Below, in pieces: positions 14,841 to 24,359 of a DNA stretch of 64,000 bases (its first letter is position 1; every line of letters starts with the position of its first letter). A program made the position numbers and the translations under genes. Below the pieces are notes generated by a model. It saw nothing but the letters and a program-made list of their open reading frames with translations, was not told where the DNA came from and made no database searches. Origin of the DNA: Bradyrhizobium sp. 1(2017) (GTDB taxonomy: Bacteria > Pseudomonadota > Alphaproteobacteria > Rhizobiales > Xanthobacteraceae); the NCBI RefSeq assembly GCF_011602485.2, contig NZ_CP050022.2, forward strand, positions 4,174,001-4,238,000, written 5' to 3'.

Positions 14841-15488
14841 ATGAAGGCCGTTTCCGTCGAAGAAGCCGTTGCGATGATTCCGGCGGGCGCCAGCGTCATG
14901 GTTGGCGGCTTCATGGGTGTCGGGACGCCGGAGCGTCTGCTCGATGAAGTCGTGCGCCAGAAGAAGACAGGGCTGACCCTGATCTCCAACGACGCAGCGA
15001 CGCCCGGAAAGGGCGTCGGGAAGCTGTTCGATCATGCCTTGGTGTCAAAGCTGACCGCAACGCATATCGGCCTCAATCCGAAGGCGCAGCAGCAGATGCT
15101 GGCGAACCAGATCGGCGTCGATCTCGTTCCGCAAGGCACCTTCGTCGAGCGCATCCGCGCCGGCGGATGCGGGCTCGGCGGCGTGCTGACGCCCACGGGC
15201 GTCGGGACCCTGGTCGCCGAAGGCAAGCGTCAGATCGAGATCGACGGCAAGCCATTCCTGCTGGAAACGGCGCTGCGCGCCCAGTTCGCCCTCGTCCACG
15301 CCTTCCTCGCCGACTATATCGGCAACCTCGCCTACGCACTCACCTCTCGCAATTTCAATCCGGTCATGGCGATGGCGGCCGACACCGTCATCGTGACGGC
15401 CGAAAACATCGTTCCCGTAGGCGTGATTGCGCCCGATCACGTCGTCACCCCCGCTCCGCTCGTCGACTATCTCATCACCAACGGGTGA
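14841..15488 (+). CDS. 3-oxoacid CoA-transferase subunit A
   Basis: The product has 215 residues and is the alpha half of a family I CoA-transferase, which moves CoA between a 3-oxoacid such as acetoacetate and succinate or acetate. The family glycine signature is visible near the start (GASVMVGGFMGVGTPERLLD), as are the conserved GCGLGGVLTPTGVGT and FNPVMAMAADTVIVTAEN segments. Met 14841 matches the usual start. Subunit B follows after 4 bp. The pair would link PHB-derived acetoacetate to acetyl-CoA pools. Confidence 0.9.
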   Translation: MKAVSVEEAVAMIPAGASVMVGGFMGVGTPERLLDEVVRQKKTGLTLISNDAATPGKGVGKLFDHALVSKLTATHIGLNPKAQQQMLANQIGVDLVPQGTFVERIRAGGCGLGGVLTPTGVGTLVAEGKRQIEIDGKPFLLETALRAQFALVHAFLADYIGNLAYALTSRNFNPVMAMAADTVIVTAENIVPVGVIAPDHVVTPAPLVDYLITNG

Positions 15489-15492
15489 CATC

Positions 15493-16143
15493 ATGGATCC
15501 CCAGACCATCATCGCCCGACGCGTCGCCAAGGAGCTGAAGAGCGGCAATCTCGTCAATCTCGGCATCGGCATTCCCACCCTGGTCGCGAACTACGTGCCG
15601 GCGGATCTGAAGGTGTTTTTCCAGTCAGAGAACGGGCTGATCGGCACGGGGCCGATCCCCGAGCAGGGCATGGCGCATCCGACGCTCACCGACGCCGGCG
15701 GACGTCCCATCAGCGCGCTGCCCGGCGCCTCGACCTTCGACAGCGCGATGTCCTTCGGACTGATCCGCGGCGGTCATGTCGATGTCACGGTGCTCGGCGG
15801 CCTGCAAGTCGACGCGCATGGCCATCTCGCCAACTGGATGATCCCCGGCAAGATGGTGCCGGGCATGGGCGGCGCCATGGACCTCGTCACCGGCGCCAAG
15901 CGCGTCATCATCGCCATGCAGCACGCGGCCAAGGGCAAGTCGAAGATCGTGGCGAAATGCTCGCTGCCGTTGACCTCGGCGCGGCCCGTCGACCTTGTCG
16001 TGACCGACATGGCCGTGATCGGCTTCCCCGGTGGCAGGGCGACCCTCATGGAAACGGCGCCCGGCATCAGCGTCGGCGAGGTCATGGCTGTCACCGAGGC
16101 CGAGCTGGCCATTCCCGACAGCGTCCAGGAAATGAGACTTTGA
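15493..16143 (+). CDS. 3-oxoacid CoA-transferase subunit B
   Basis: The product has 216 residues and is the beta half of the same enzyme. The catalytic glutamate is Glu46 in FFQSENGLIG, the family signature that forms the enzyme-CoA thioester. Other conserved parts are LVNLGIGIPTLV, GMAHPTLTDAGG and MVPGMGGAMDLV. ATG 15493 starts right after the subunit A stop. The stop codon lies inside a 15-bp tandem duplication. Confidence 0.9.
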   Translation: MDPQTIIARRVAKELKSGNLVNLGIGIPTLVANYVPADLKVFFQSENGLIGTGPIPEQGMAHPTLTDAGGRPISALPGASTFDSAMSFGLIRGGHVDVTVLGGLQVDAHGHLANWMIPGKMVPGMGGAMDLVTGAKRVIIAMQHAAKGKSKIVAKCSLPLTSARPVDLVVTDMAVIGFPGGRATLMETAPGISVGEVMAVTEAELAIPDSVQEMRL

Positions 16144-16167
16144 GCAGAGCGAATTTGAGCAGAGCGA
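16139..16167 (+). repeat. Tandem duplication TTTGAGCAGAGCGA (period 15)
   Basis: The 14-base unit occurs at 16139-16152 and again at 16154-16167. The first copy contains the TGA stop of the upstream gene. The duplication spaces that stop from the ATG at 16170. Confidence 0.85.
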
Positions 16168-16169
16168 TC

Positions 16170-16628
16170 ATGCGCATATTTAGCGACTTCAGCGAGATCA
16201 AATCCGCCATCGGCACCGAGATCGGCGCCAGCGACTGGATCGAGATCACCCAGGCGCGCATCAACCAGTTCGCCGAAGCGACCTGCGACGAGCAATGGAT
16301 CCATGTCGACCAGGAGCGCGCCGGCAAGGAGATGCCCGGCGGCAAAACCATCGCCCATGGCCTGCTGTCACTTGCTCTGGCGCCGCTGTTCATCCGCTTG
16401 GTCATCGGCCTGAAGGGCCTGCGCAACACGCTGAACTACGGCGCGGACCGGATCAGGTACCTCGCCCCGGTGCCGGCGGGCGCAAGACTGCGCGGACGCG
16501 TCACGGTCGCCGAAGCCGAGGACGTACCGCCGGACGGATTGCGCGCCAACTATCATCTCGTGATCGAGATCGAGGGCGGCAAGAAGCCCGCCTGTATCGC
16601 CGAGTTGATCGCCCTGCACTATCGCTGA
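16170..16628 (+). CDS. MaoC-type enoyl-CoA hydratase
   Basis: The product has 152 residues with a single hot-dog fold. The hydratase 2 motif is visible as QWIHVDQERAGKEMPGGKTI followed by AHGLLSLAL, giving the catalytic Asp (in HVD) and His (in AHG). Such enzymes hydrate trans-2-enoyl-CoA to (R)-3-hydroxyacyl-CoA, which can feed PHA synthesis. It is the third gene of the CoA-transferase unit and converges on fabI. Confidence 0.85.
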   Translation: MRIFSDFSEIKSAIGTEIGASDWIEITQARINQFAEATCDEQWIHVDQERAGKEMPGGKTIAHGLLSLALAPLFIRLVIGLKGLRNTLNYGADRIRYLAPVPAGARLRGRVTVAEAEDVPPDGLRANYHLVIEIEGGKKPACIAELIALHYR

Positions 16629-16671
16629 AGCGACATGTCGGAAAACAGCCCCATGCAGCGCGCATGCGTGA

Positions 16672-17460
16672 TCAATCGATGATGTGATATCCGCCATCGA
16701 TATAAAGCACACCGCCGGTGATCAGCTTGGCGCCGTCGAGTGCGAGAAAGGCGGTCGCGTTGCCGACATCGTCGATGCTGACCAGACTGCGCGACGGCGC
16801 CTTGGACTGCGCCTTGTCCATGAGTTCGTCGAATTCAGGAATCCCCGACGCGGCGCGGGTCGCAAGCGGCCCCGGCGAGATCGCGTGCACACGGATGCCT
16901 TTCGGGCCCAGTTCGGCGGCGGCATAGCGAACCGAGGCCTCGAGCGCGGCCTTCGCCACACCCATGATGTTGTAGTTCTCCACCACCATCTGGCTGCCGT
17001 AATAGGTCATCGTGAACATCGTGCCGCCGTTCTTCATCAGGGGTTCGGCAAGATGCGCCATCCGCAGGAACGACCAGCAGGAGACGTCCATCGTCTTCAG
17101 GAAGCCGTCGCGGCCGACGTCGACGACGCGGCCGTGCAGTGCTTCCTTGGGCGAAAAGGCGATGGAATGCAGCAGGAAATCGAGCTGTCCCCATTCCGAC
17201 TTGATGCGCTCGAACACGGCTTCGGTCTGGCCTTCGACCATGACGTCGAGCGGCATGAAGATCGGCGCTTCCAGCGCCTGCGCCAGCGGCTCGACGTGTT
17301 TCTTCGCTCGGTCGTTGAGATAGGTGACGGCGAGATCGGCGCCGAGCGCGCGGAACGCCCTGGCGCAACCCCATGCGATCGATTGGTCGTTGGCGATACC
17401 GACCACCAGGCCCTTCTTGCCCTTGAGGGCGACCTTGCTGTCCGGAAATACTGGGATCAT
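16672..17460 (-). CDS. fabI: Enoyl-ACP reductase FabI
   Basis: The product has 262 residues and is an NADH-dependent reductase for the last step of fatty-acid elongation. Dinucleotide-binding region [11 protein letters not shown] (21-31) and catalytic Tyr153, Tyr163 and Lys170 ([14 protein letters not shown]) match the FabI pattern. The context with ackA and pta is unusual for a housekeeping fabI, so this is probably a second copy serving the low-oxygen locus. Its start overlaps the ackA stop by 4 bp. Confidence 0.9.
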   Translation of the reverse strand: MIPVFPDSKVALKGKKGLVVGIANDQSIAWGCARAFRALGADLAVTYLNDRAKKHVEPLAQALEAPIFMPLDVMVEGQTEAVFERIKSEWGQLDFLLHSIAFSPKEALHGRVVDVGRDGFLKTMDVSCWSFLRMAHLAEPLMKNGGTMFTMTYYGSQMVVENYNIMGVAKAALEASVRYAAAELGPKGIRVHAISPGPLATRAASGIPEFDELMDKAQSKAPSRSLVSIDDVGNATAFLALDGAKLITGGVLYIDGGYHIID

Positions 17461-18680
17461 GACACCCTCTCACTTCTGGGATTGGGAGAATGGCCATTCA
17501 TCAGCAGCGACAGAGTATGCTGCGCAATCATCAATTCCTCATCCGTCGGTATGACATAGACGGGAATGCGGCTGGACTTCGCCGATATCAGGCGCGAATG
17601 GCGGGCGTTCTCGGCGGCATCGAGTGCCACGCCGAGCCAGCCGAGCTGCTCTGCCACACGAGCACGGATGCCGCTCGAGTTTTCGCCGATGCCGGCCGTG
17701 AAGACGAAGGCATCGAGGCCCTGAAGCGCAGCGGCGAGCATGCCGGCGTTGAGACCGATGCGATAGGTGAAGTAATCGACCGCGAGCTTCGCTTGCGGAT
17801 CGGTGCTCGCCTCGAGCTCGCGCATGTCGTTGCTGACGCCGGAGAGACCTTTCAAGCCGCAGTCGCGATAAAGGAAATCCTGCACCTTTGCGGCTGACAT
17901 GCCCTTTTCCGATATCAGGTACAGCACGACGCCCGGATCGAGCTGGCCGGGACGTGTGCCCATCGGCAGCCCGTCGAGCGCGGTGAATCCCATCGTGCTC
18001 TCGACGCTGAGCCCGCCCTTCATGGCGCACATCGACGCACCGCTGCCGAGATGGGCGACGATCACCCGGAGCTTCGCGATATCAGGCGCGATCTGCGGCA
18101 GGCTCCTGGAGATGTATTCATAAGAGAGCCCGTGGAAGCCGTAGCGCCGCACGCCTTCGGCGTGGAGCTGGTGCGGGATGGCGTAACGATCGGCCAACGG
18201 GCCATGCCTGCGGTGAAATGCAGTGTCGAAGCATGCAACCTGTGGCACCGTCGGGAAGTTGGCAAGGATCGAACGGATCGGAGCGAGATTGTGCGGCTGG
18301 TGCAATGGCGCCAGCGCGACGAACCGCTCCAGCCGCGACACCACCCCATGATCGACCAGAACCGGCCGCTCATAGTCCGGGCCACCGTGGACCACACGGT
18401 GCCCAACGGCGAGAGGATTGACACGAACCTCGCTCCGCAGCCAGTCGCCTGCCACGTTCATGGCCGCTGGAACGTCAGGAATCGCCTCGATCGGATAGGC
18501 CCGGTCGGCCATGGCATCGCCACCAGCGCCGTTCGCGCGCAGCCGCGGACGACTGCCGATACCGTCCACCTGGCCCTTGATCATCCGACGAAGCCGGCCC
18601 TCGCCCTCGACGGCAAACACCTGGAACTTGACGCTCGAGGAGCCGGCGTTGACGACGAGGATGGTATCCATGGTCGTCAA
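17457..18680 (-). CDS. ackA: Acetate kinase
   Basis: The product has 407 residues, the normal family length. The N-terminal signature [15 protein letters not shown], the central [11 protein letters not shown], the [11 protein letters not shown] motif and [10 protein letters not shown] are all present. It converts acetyl phosphate and ADP to acetate and ATP. It overlaps pta upstream and fabI downstream by 4 bp each, so the three are co-translated. Confidence 0.95.
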   Translation of the reverse strand: MTTMDTILVVNAGSSSVKFQVFAVEGEGRLRRMIKGQVDGIGSRPRLRANGAGGDAMADRAYPIEAIPDVPAAMNVAGDWLRSEVRVNPLAVGHRVVHGGPDYERPVLVDHGVVSRLERFVALAPLHQPHNLAPIRSILANFPTVPQVACFDTAFHRRHGPLADRYAIPHQLHAEGVRRYGFHGLSYEYISRSLPQIAPDIAKLRVIVAHLGSGASMCAMKGGLSVESTMGFTALDGLPMGTRPGQLDPGVVLYLISEKGMSAAKVQDFLYRDCGLKGLSGVSNDMRELEASTDPQAKLAVDYFTYRIGLNAGMLAAALQGLDAFVFTAGIGENSSGIRARVAEQLGWLGVALDAAENARHSRLISAKSSRIPVYVIPTDEELMIAQHTLSLLMNGHSPNPRSERVS

Positions 18681-19627
18681 GCCGCGACTGTCGGCGCCTT
18701 CTGGCGCCTCGCATAAGCGTAGAGCGCAGCCACCGCACAGGAGGCCATCCGTGCCCGCGGGGAATCCGCGCGGGAGGTCAGGACGACGGGCACCCGGGCG
18801 CCGAGCACGATGCCGGCGCCGTCCGCTTTGGCGAAATAGGCGAGGTTCTTGGCGAGCATGTTGCCTGACTCCAGGTCTGGAACCATGAGGATCTGGGCCC
18901 TGCCGGCAACTTCGGACGTGATGCCCTTGATCCGCGCAGCCTCGGGGTCAATGGCATTGTCGAAGGCCAACGGACCATCGAGCAAACCGCCGGTGATCTG
19001 GCCGCGATCGGCCATCTTGCAGAGCGCTGCCGCCTCGATCGTCGAGGGGATTTTCGACGTCACGGTCTCGACCGCCGACAGGATTGCAACCCGCGGCGTC
19101 TGGCCGAAGCCCGCTTGGTTGAAGAAATCGATCGCGTTCTGGATGATGTCGCGCTTGGCGTCGAGATCGGGGAAGATGTTGATGGCGGCATCCGTCACGA
19201 AGATGGTCTCGGCATAGGCCGGTACGTCCATGACGAAGACATGGCTGATGCGCCGGTCGGTCCGCAGGCCGCCGACCTTGGCCGTAACCGCTCGCATCAG
19301 CTCGTCGGTATGCAGGCTGCCCTTCATCAGCAGCTCACCCCGCGCGGCATGGATCAGCTCGACGCCCTTGGCTGCGGCGTCATCGCTATGAGCGGCATCG
19401 ACGATCTCGAAGCCGGAAACGTCGAGATCGAATCTGGCGGCGGTATCTTTGATCTTCCGCTCCGGTCCAACCAGGATCGGCCGGATGATGCCGGCGCTCG
19501 CGCTGTCGACGGCGCCGCGCAGCGAGGTCTCGTCACAGGGGTGCACGACCACGGTTGGCGTCGGCGGCGCGGCCTTCGCCGCGGCTATCAAGCGATCATA
19601 CTTGCTGCCGGATTGGGCGTCGGTCAT
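18677..19627 (-). CDS. pta: Phosphate acetyltransferase (short type)
   Basis: The product has 316 residues of the phosphate acetyl/butyryltransferase fold. Met 19627 begins [20 protein letters not shown]; an upstream extension has no ribosome binding site. Typical segments are [28 protein letters not shown] and the end [15 protein letters not shown]. It converts acetyl-CoA and phosphate to acetyl phosphate. With ackA it forms the acetate overflow pathway that yields ATP when respiration is limited. Confidence 0.9.
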   Translation of the reverse strand: MTDAQSGSKYDRLIAAAKAAPPTPTVVVHPCDETSLRGAVDSASAGIIRPILVGPERKIKDTAARFDLDVSGFEIVDAAHSDDAAAKGVELIHAARGELLMKGSLHTDELMRAVTAKVGGLRTDRRISHVFVMDVPAYAETIFVTDAAINIFPDLDAKRDIIQNAIDFFNQAGFGQTPRVAILSAVETVTSKIPSTIEAAALCKMADRGQITGGLLDGPLAFDNAIDPEAARIKGITSEVAGRAQILMVPDLESGNMLAKNLAYFAKADGAGIVLGARVPVVLTSRADSPRARMASCAVAALYAYARRQKAPTVAA

Positions 19628-19656
19628 TCTGTCACTCCCGCTTCCACCAATGCGCG

Positions 19657-21879
19657 TCACGACGCTCTGGCTTTGGGGTCGAAAGGGGCGACGTTCGACG
19701 TCCACTCTCCTTCCCCCTCCAGTCCGAACAACTCGGCAACTTCCCGCAGACGTCTGGCGCGCTCGCCGGTAAGGTCTTCGCTCGCCGACAGCACCTCGCG
19801 GATCGCGGTGAAGGCCGCGCGCCGCTGGCTCATGTCTTCAGGCAGCAGTTTGGGGATGGCCGCGAGCGAGGCACCGCGATCGAGCAGCAGCATGAAGAAT
19901 TGCTCGCGCACCAGCATCTTGAAATCGGCGAGCGTCATACGTGGGCCGGCATGGTCGCGCCGAACCCGCCGCAGCGCCTCGATGCTGCGCTCGTCGACCA
20001 TGCCGCGCGCCGAGCCGACATAGAGCAGCGCCCGGATCGCCGCCTCGCGCAGGCCGCCCTCCTCGATGCGTGACTTCAGCTCGGCAATCCGCCTGGCAAG
20101 CATGGCCTGATGCTCGGCCGACATCTCGCGGCGGCGGGATGGTGCCGCAGCGGGGTCAATGCCTACGGCGGCCTGAAGCAGCGGCGAGCCATAGACGTTC
20201 AGGAACACGGTCTCACTCAGCGCTTCCTGCGCATCACGCCAGCTATCCAGCGCATGGACGATCTGCTTGGACATCTGCTCCTGGAACGCCAGGAACGGAT
20301 TGTCTTTCGATACGGGCTTGCGATTGTCCTCGACCCGGTCGGCAACCGCCTTGACCGTGGACATCCAGGGATTTTGGCTGCTGAAGACTTCATATTGCAG
20401 TCGCAGCGGGTGCATGTTGCGGGCCCATTCCGCGAGTTGCGGCGTCACCATGCCCTTCACGACAGGCCGCAAGAATTTCTGATAGGCCGCGAGATTGAGC
20501 TCCGAGACGCGCTTGGCGGCAGCAAACCGCCGCTCATCCTCGGGAGAATTGCCGCCCATTGCCCGGATGTCGTCCAGCGTCCGAGCTTCGCAACGCATCA
20601 CCCATTGCCCAGCCGCCAGATCGGCGTTGAGCGTCTCGTTACCGCGGGCCTCGAAAGTGGCCTCATAGAGCCCGGGCGGCAGCACGTCGATAAGGTCAAT
20701 ATTGCTGGAGAATTCCGCGTGCTCCTTCTTGGCCACACCGCCGGACACGAAGATGCCGAGATGGCCGATGCTGTCATGAACGGTATACACGATGGTTTGG
20801 CCGTAAGCCCTGATCTCGTCGACGCTGGAATAGCAGTCTAGAATCCAGTCTAGCGCCTGCTGCGGCGGGGTGACGTTGTCACCCTTGGAGCAGAACACGA
20901 CGATCGGCGAACGGATGTTGCGCAGATCGACTGTCTGCCCGTCCGACATCTCGATCCGGCCCGCGGCAAGATTATTGCCGATGAACAGCTCATCGACGAT
21001 GAACTGGATCTCTTCGGCATTGAGGTTGACGTGCCCGCCCCACCAGCGCTCGAAGTCGAGGTAGCGTTCAGCCTCGGTATCGACCTTGGAATAGACGTTG
21101 TACTGCTTGGTCCAGAGCGTATTCGAGGGGTTCTGGTTCTCGAAATTCTGCACCAGCCAGGCACCGTCGAACTTGCCGGCGCCGAGATCACTGGTGAGCG
21201 CCGTGAGCCAGCTTCCACCCAACAGGCCACCGGAATAACGCATCGGGTATTTGCCGTGCACGCCTGCCCAATAGGCGAGCGGCGCGCCGGCGATGATAAG
21301 GGGGCCGAATAGCTCAGGTCGCAACGATGCCAGAATCATGACGGCCCAGCCGGCCTGGCAATTGCCGATCACGCAGGGCTTGCCGTCCGCTTCGGGATGG
21401 CGGTCGATGACGGTCTCGATGAATTTCGCTTCCGCCCGCGCGATGCGCTCGATGGTCTGGCCGGGCACGGGCTCGGGCAGGAACCCGATGAAGTAGCAGG
21501 GATGCCCCGCCTTCATCGCGACGCCAATCTCGCTGTCCGCCTTGAAGCCGCCGATTCCAGGACCGTGGCCGGCGCGCGGATCGACCACGACGAATGGCCG
21601 CCGGCTCATGTCGATTTCGATGTCCTTGGGCGGAACGATGCGCACCAGCGCATAGTTGACCGGCTCATCGAACTTCCGGCCATCCGTGATCAATTCAGCT
21701 GTATATTGCAGGACATGCGGCGCGGTTTGCGCGACATGCTCGCGATACTGGTCGCCGCGCTGGCGCATGATGTCCAAAAAGAGGACGCTGCGCTGTCCCG
21801 CATCGACCATGTATTCCACGGCCGAAGCGACCAGCCCGGAGAGCGGGCCATCGGGCAGTTTCAGATTTTCAATGGCCAT
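19657..21879 (-). CDS. DUF3141 protein (PHA-synthase-like hydrolase with Cys nucleophile)
   Basis: The product has 740 residues. Met 21879 starts MAIENLKLPDGPLSGLVASA; nine more codons upstream are open but unlikely. The first half is a PhaC-like alpha/beta hydrolase: FVVVDPRAGHGPGIGGFK, nucleophile elbow GNCQAG with Cys174, VFCSKGDNVTPP acid loop and HDSIGHLGIF for the His. The second half is helical and unique to DUF3141. It is first in the operon with pta-ackA-fabI, and a FixK box lies 55 bp upstream. The reaction is not known; acyl-CoA or PHA chemistry is likely. Confidence 0.85.
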   Translation of the reverse strand: MAIENLKLPDGPLSGLVASAVEYMVDAGQRSVLFLDIMRQRGDQYREHVAQTAPHVLQYTAELITDGRKFDEPVNYALVRIVPPKDIEIDMSRRPFVVVDPRAGHGPGIGGFKADSEIGVAMKAGHPCYFIGFLPEPVPGQTIERIARAEAKFIETVIDRHPEADGKPCVIGNCQAGWAVMILASLRPELFGPLIIAGAPLAYWAGVHGKYPMRYSGGLLGGSWLTALTSDLGAGKFDGAWLVQNFENQNPSNTLWTKQYNVYSKVDTEAERYLDFERWWGGHVNLNAEEIQFIVDELFIGNNLAAGRIEMSDGQTVDLRNIRSPIVVFCSKGDNVTPPQQALDWILDCYSSVDEIRAYGQTIVYTVHDSIGHLGIFVSGGVAKKEHAEFSSNIDLIDVLPPGLYEATFEARGNETLNADLAAGQWVMRCEARTLDDIRAMGGNSPEDERRFAAAKRVSELNLAAYQKFLRPVVKGMVTPQLAEWARNMHPLRLQYEVFSSQNPWMSTVKAVADRVEDNRKPVSKDNPFLAFQEQMSKQIVHALDSWRDAQEALSETVFLNVYGSPLLQAAVGIDPAAAPSRRREMSAEHQAMLARRIAELKSRIEEGGLREAAIRALLYVGSARGMVDERSIEALRRVRRDHAGPRMTLADFKMLVREQFFMLLLDRGASLAAIPKLLPEDMSQRRAAFTAIREVLSASEDLTGERARRLREVAELFGLEGEGEWTSNVAPFDPKARAS

Positions 21880-21933
21880 GTTCGACCTCGTCGTCGCGCA
21901 AGGCATTCAAGCTGCGCCGCCGTCGCCGGGACG

Positions 21934-21947
21934 TTGATTTAAGTCAA
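21934..21947. promoter_or_regulatory. FixK/FNR-type box TTGATTTAAGTCAA
   Basis: A perfect TTGA-N6-TCAA box 55 bp upstream of the DUF3141 start. It contains the stop codon of the AI-2E family gene, showing a promoter embedded at the gene end. Confidence 0.7.
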
Positions 21948-23035
21948 CGGTCAGCAACAAGCTGCGCAGGCGGCGCGGCCCGGTCGATCCGGATCCAGGC
22001 CGCTGCGAGTTCCCACGCGACCGAGAGAATGATCGGTCCGATGAACAGCCCGATGATCCCATGTGCGAGCGTGCCGCCGATCACTCCGATCAGGATGACG
22101 AGTGCCGGCGTGGAGAGACCCCGTCCCATGACCAGCGGCTTCAGGATGTTGTCGAGAACACCGACGATGACGAGATATACAGTCAGAAGCAGCGCCGTCG
22201 TGACGTCCTTGTCCATCCAGATCCAGATGACGACCGGAATGATGACGATCGCCGCACCGATCTGCACGATCGACAGCAGCAGAACGATGACGGCGAGCAG
22301 CCCCGCGCTCGGGATGACCGCCAGCTTGAATCCGATTCCGGCGAGCAGCGCCTGAATGATGGCGACGCCGATGACCCCTTGCGAGACCGCCCGGATGGTC
22401 CCGCCCGCCAGCTCGAGGAAATGTTCGCTCTGTTCCGGCACGATGCGGAACAGGAAGCCGCGGATTGCGCTGACGAGCTGCGGACCATATGGAAAGAGAA
22501 ATCCGGCGACCAGCACCGACATCAGGAATTGCAACGTGCCGAGGCCGGCGCTGCCCGCGAATGACAGCATCTTGCCGGCAATCGGCTTCAGATATGGCGC
22601 AACCTCGCGCACGGCCGCGCGGATGTTGGTGTAGGCCTGATTCCAGAAATCGTAGAGCTGCGGCCCGACCAGCGGCCAGTCCTTGATCCGCTCCGGCGCC
22701 GCCTGCAGCACGAGATCGCCGCTGCCGAGTTGCCCGGCAAGCTCCCTGACCCCCTCGACCGCACTGAGGCCGAGCCAGGCCGCCGGACCGATGACGATGC
22801 CAAGCATGGTGACGGTGAGGAGCACCGCCGCTGTCCGCGGGCGGCCGCCCAGACATTTCGCGAGCCAGCTGAAGACCGGATAGAACGCCACCGCAAGCAC
22901 CGCGCTCCAGGCCAGGATTGGCACGAAGGGACGGATGATCACGAGCGTCCACAGGATCAGCAGCGCAAGCAGGCCGAGCCGGATAACGAGCTGAACGACG
23001 TCACTCGTGGAAAAAAGTTGGCGAAGTGTCTTCAC
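21944..23035 (-). CDS. AI-2E family transporter
   Basis: The product has 363 residues and about eight hydrophobic segments (for example LVIRLGLLALLILWTLVIIR, LLTVTMLGIVIGPAAWLGLS, LVILIGVIGGTLAHGIIGLF). The family hallmark GVLDNILKPLVMGRG is present near the C-terminus. Members export small molecules or exchange ions; the substrate here is unknown. A FixK box lies 70 bp upstream, so it probably belongs to the same regulon as the downstream acetate operon. Confidence 0.85.
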   Translation of the reverse strand: MKTLRQLFSTSDVVQLVIRLGLLALLILWTLVIIRPFVPILAWSAVLAVAFYPVFSWLAKCLGGRPRTAAVLLTVTMLGIVIGPAAWLGLSAVEGVRELAGQLGSGDLVLQAAPERIKDWPLVGPQLYDFWNQAYTNIRAAVREVAPYLKPIAGKMLSFAGSAGLGTLQFLMSVLVAGFLFPYGPQLVSAIRGFLFRIVPEQSEHFLELAGGTIRAVSQGVIGVAIIQALLAGIGFKLAVIPSAGLLAVIVLLLSIVQIGAAIVIIPVVIWIWMDKDVTTALLLTVYLVIVGVLDNILKPLVMGRGLSTPALVILIGVIGGTLAHGIIGLFIGPIILSVAWELAAAWIRIDRAAPPAQLVADR

Positions 23036-23104
23036 GGTCTGAGGCCTGCGCCTGGCTGATTAACTCCGTGCGGAAAGCCTAGCGACCGGACTCGCACTGC
23101 AGGC

Positions 23105-23118
23105 TTGATCCAAATCAA
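23105..23118. promoter_or_regulatory. FixK/FNR-type box TTGATCCAAATCAA
   Basis: A perfect TTGA-N6-TCAA box between the divergent genes at 23035 (minus) and 23195 (plus), 70-77 bp from either start. Confidence 0.7.
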
Positions 23119-23194
23119 GCGGCAAAGGATTGAAGGCGGCCTGATCGGACGGATGCCGTGGCCACCCAGCGGCCCAACAATCGCGACGTGAAGC

Positions 23195-23716
23195 ATGCTT
23201 GACGCAGCAAGTTACACGCGAAACGAACAGCTCCGCGACGGTACGGGCGTGGAGATCCGCGCGCTCCGGCCAGATGACGAGGCCGCCATGCTGGCCGCGC
23301 TCGGCGAGGTGGGCGCGGAGTCCCTCCAGCGCCGCTTCTTCATGCTGAAACGTCATTTCTCCGAAAAAGAGCGCGCCTTTTTCGTCGAAGTCGACTTCAA
23401 GAACCATGTGGCACTGGTCGCTTGCGTGGCGGATGCAGGTCGGAGCACCATCGTGGGCGGCGCGCGATATGTCGCAGCCGGTCCGGGCTGCGCCGAGACG
23501 GCCTTCATGGTGATCGACGCCTGGCAAGGACGCGGCATCGGCGGGCTGCTGCTGCGTCACCTGATCAGCCTCGCCCGCGAAGCCGGGCTGAAGGAATTGA
23601 CCGCGGAGGTGCTGCCGAACAACGCTGCGATGCTCAGGCTTTTTCGCAGATTTGGGTTCGAGCGCGCAGAACGTCGCGATCCTCATACAGTTCATATGGC
23701 ACTGACGCTGACCTGA
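23195..23716 (+). CDS. GNAT family N-acetyltransferase
   Basis: The product has 173 residues with a single GNAT domain. EIRALRPDDEAAMLAAL is strand/helix 1, and AFMVIDAWQGRGIGGLLLRH is motif A with the acetyl-CoA-binding pattern Q-x-x-G-x-G/A. LPNNAAMLRLFRRFGFE is motif B. Similar domains acetylate acetyl-CoA synthetase or other metabolic enzymes in some bacteria. Given the adjacent acetyl-CoA genes and shared FixK box this is plausible, but the substrate cannot be read from sequence. Confidence 0.85.
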   Translation: MLDAASYTRNEQLRDGTGVEIRALRPDDEAAMLAALGEVGAESLQRRFFMLKRHFSEKERAFFVEVDFKNHVALVACVADAGRSTIVGGARYVAAGPGCAETAFMVIDAWQGRGIGGLLLRHLISLAREAGLKELTAEVLPNNAAMLRLFRRFGFERAERRDPHTVHMALTLT

Positions 23717-23926
23717 TCGCACCTCTCGGGCGACGTCTGAAACTAAGCACGACCGCACTCTGTCCATTGGCAGATGGAGCTCGGCAACAATATCTGCCTT
23801 ACGGGCCATAGCGGTCTCACCGGATTCGAGACACTGGCGTGACCATTTTGCGTTATGAGCACCGGCAAAATCGGCCCTCACCCGTAAAATTCCCAAGTCC
23901 AGAGTTACCCACTCCATGCTAATGTT
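23717..23926. other. Intergenic stretch, nothing recognised
   Basis: No gene, box or hairpin is evident before the hairpin at 23927. Confidence 0.5.
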
Positions 23927-23950
23927 CCCGCCAGTCCACTGGCGGGAGGA
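23927..23950 (+). promoter_or_regulatory. Hairpin overlapping the ribosome binding site of the next gene
   Basis: CCCGCCAG (23927-23934), loop TCCA, CTGGCGGG (23939-23946) is a perfect 8-bp stem. The Shine-Dalgarno GGGAGGA (23944-23950) starts inside the 3' arm, and the ATG is at 23956. The hairpin could partly hide the ribosome binding site. Confidence 0.5.
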
Positions 23951-23955
23951 CGATC

Positions 23956-24168
23956 ATGATGACTTCAGGCGAATGCCGGAAACTCGCGCAGAGTTACAGG
24001 GACCGCGCTTGCGAAGCACAGATCTCGGCAAAGAAAGCGACGATTCTGAAGAACGTCGCTCGCAGTTATAGCGGATTGGCGCATCAGCTGGAGATGCTGG
24101 ACTCCTGTGTCCGGGAGGAACGATCGCAGATCCGCTCACATGACGTTCCCTGCAATCTGCTTACGTAG
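23956..24168 (+). CDS. Small conserved hypothetical protein
   Basis: The product has 70 residues and begins MMTSGECRKLAQSYRDRACE, followed by KKATILKNVARSYSGLAHQL. It is helical, and the pattern C-R-x-LA-x-x-[FY]R...IL-x-N-[IV]ARSY-x-GLA-x-QL is one I know from short proteins repeated in Bradyrhizobium genomes. The function is unknown. The start follows a strong ribosome binding site that overlaps a hairpin. Confidence 0.65.
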   Translation: MMTSGECRKLAQSYRDRACEAQISAKKATILKNVARSYSGLAHQLEMLDSCVREERSQIRSHDVPCNLLT

Positions 24169-24300
24169 ATCCCGCGCAAGGCAACGCCAAGCTGGCGCGG
24201 GTGGCCAAACCTGTACAGGCGAGCGCCCGAACTGAGGGCTGAAATTGAGGTCATAGCGGCACGCCCAGCGGTTCAAAGGTCCCTCACCTTGACGCCGCAC

Positions 24301-24333
24301 AAAAGAAAAGCGGCGCCCCGCAAGGAGCGCCGC
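24301..24333 (-). terminator. Intrinsic terminator of the gene at 24360
   Basis: On the minus strand GCGGCGCTCC (complement of 24324-24333), loop TTGC, and GGGGCGCCGC (24310-24319) form a 10-bp stem with one T-G pair. It is followed by TTTTCTTTT (24301-24309). Confidence 0.9.
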
Positions 24334-24359
24334 GCGAACGGTACCGCAATGCGTCTGAC

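Noticed and set aside
21880..21945. PhoB box for the pta-ackA operon, as known for a Sinorhizobium pta-ackA operon
   Set aside because: No CTGTCAT-type direct repeat is visible; the FixK-type box is the only clear operator.
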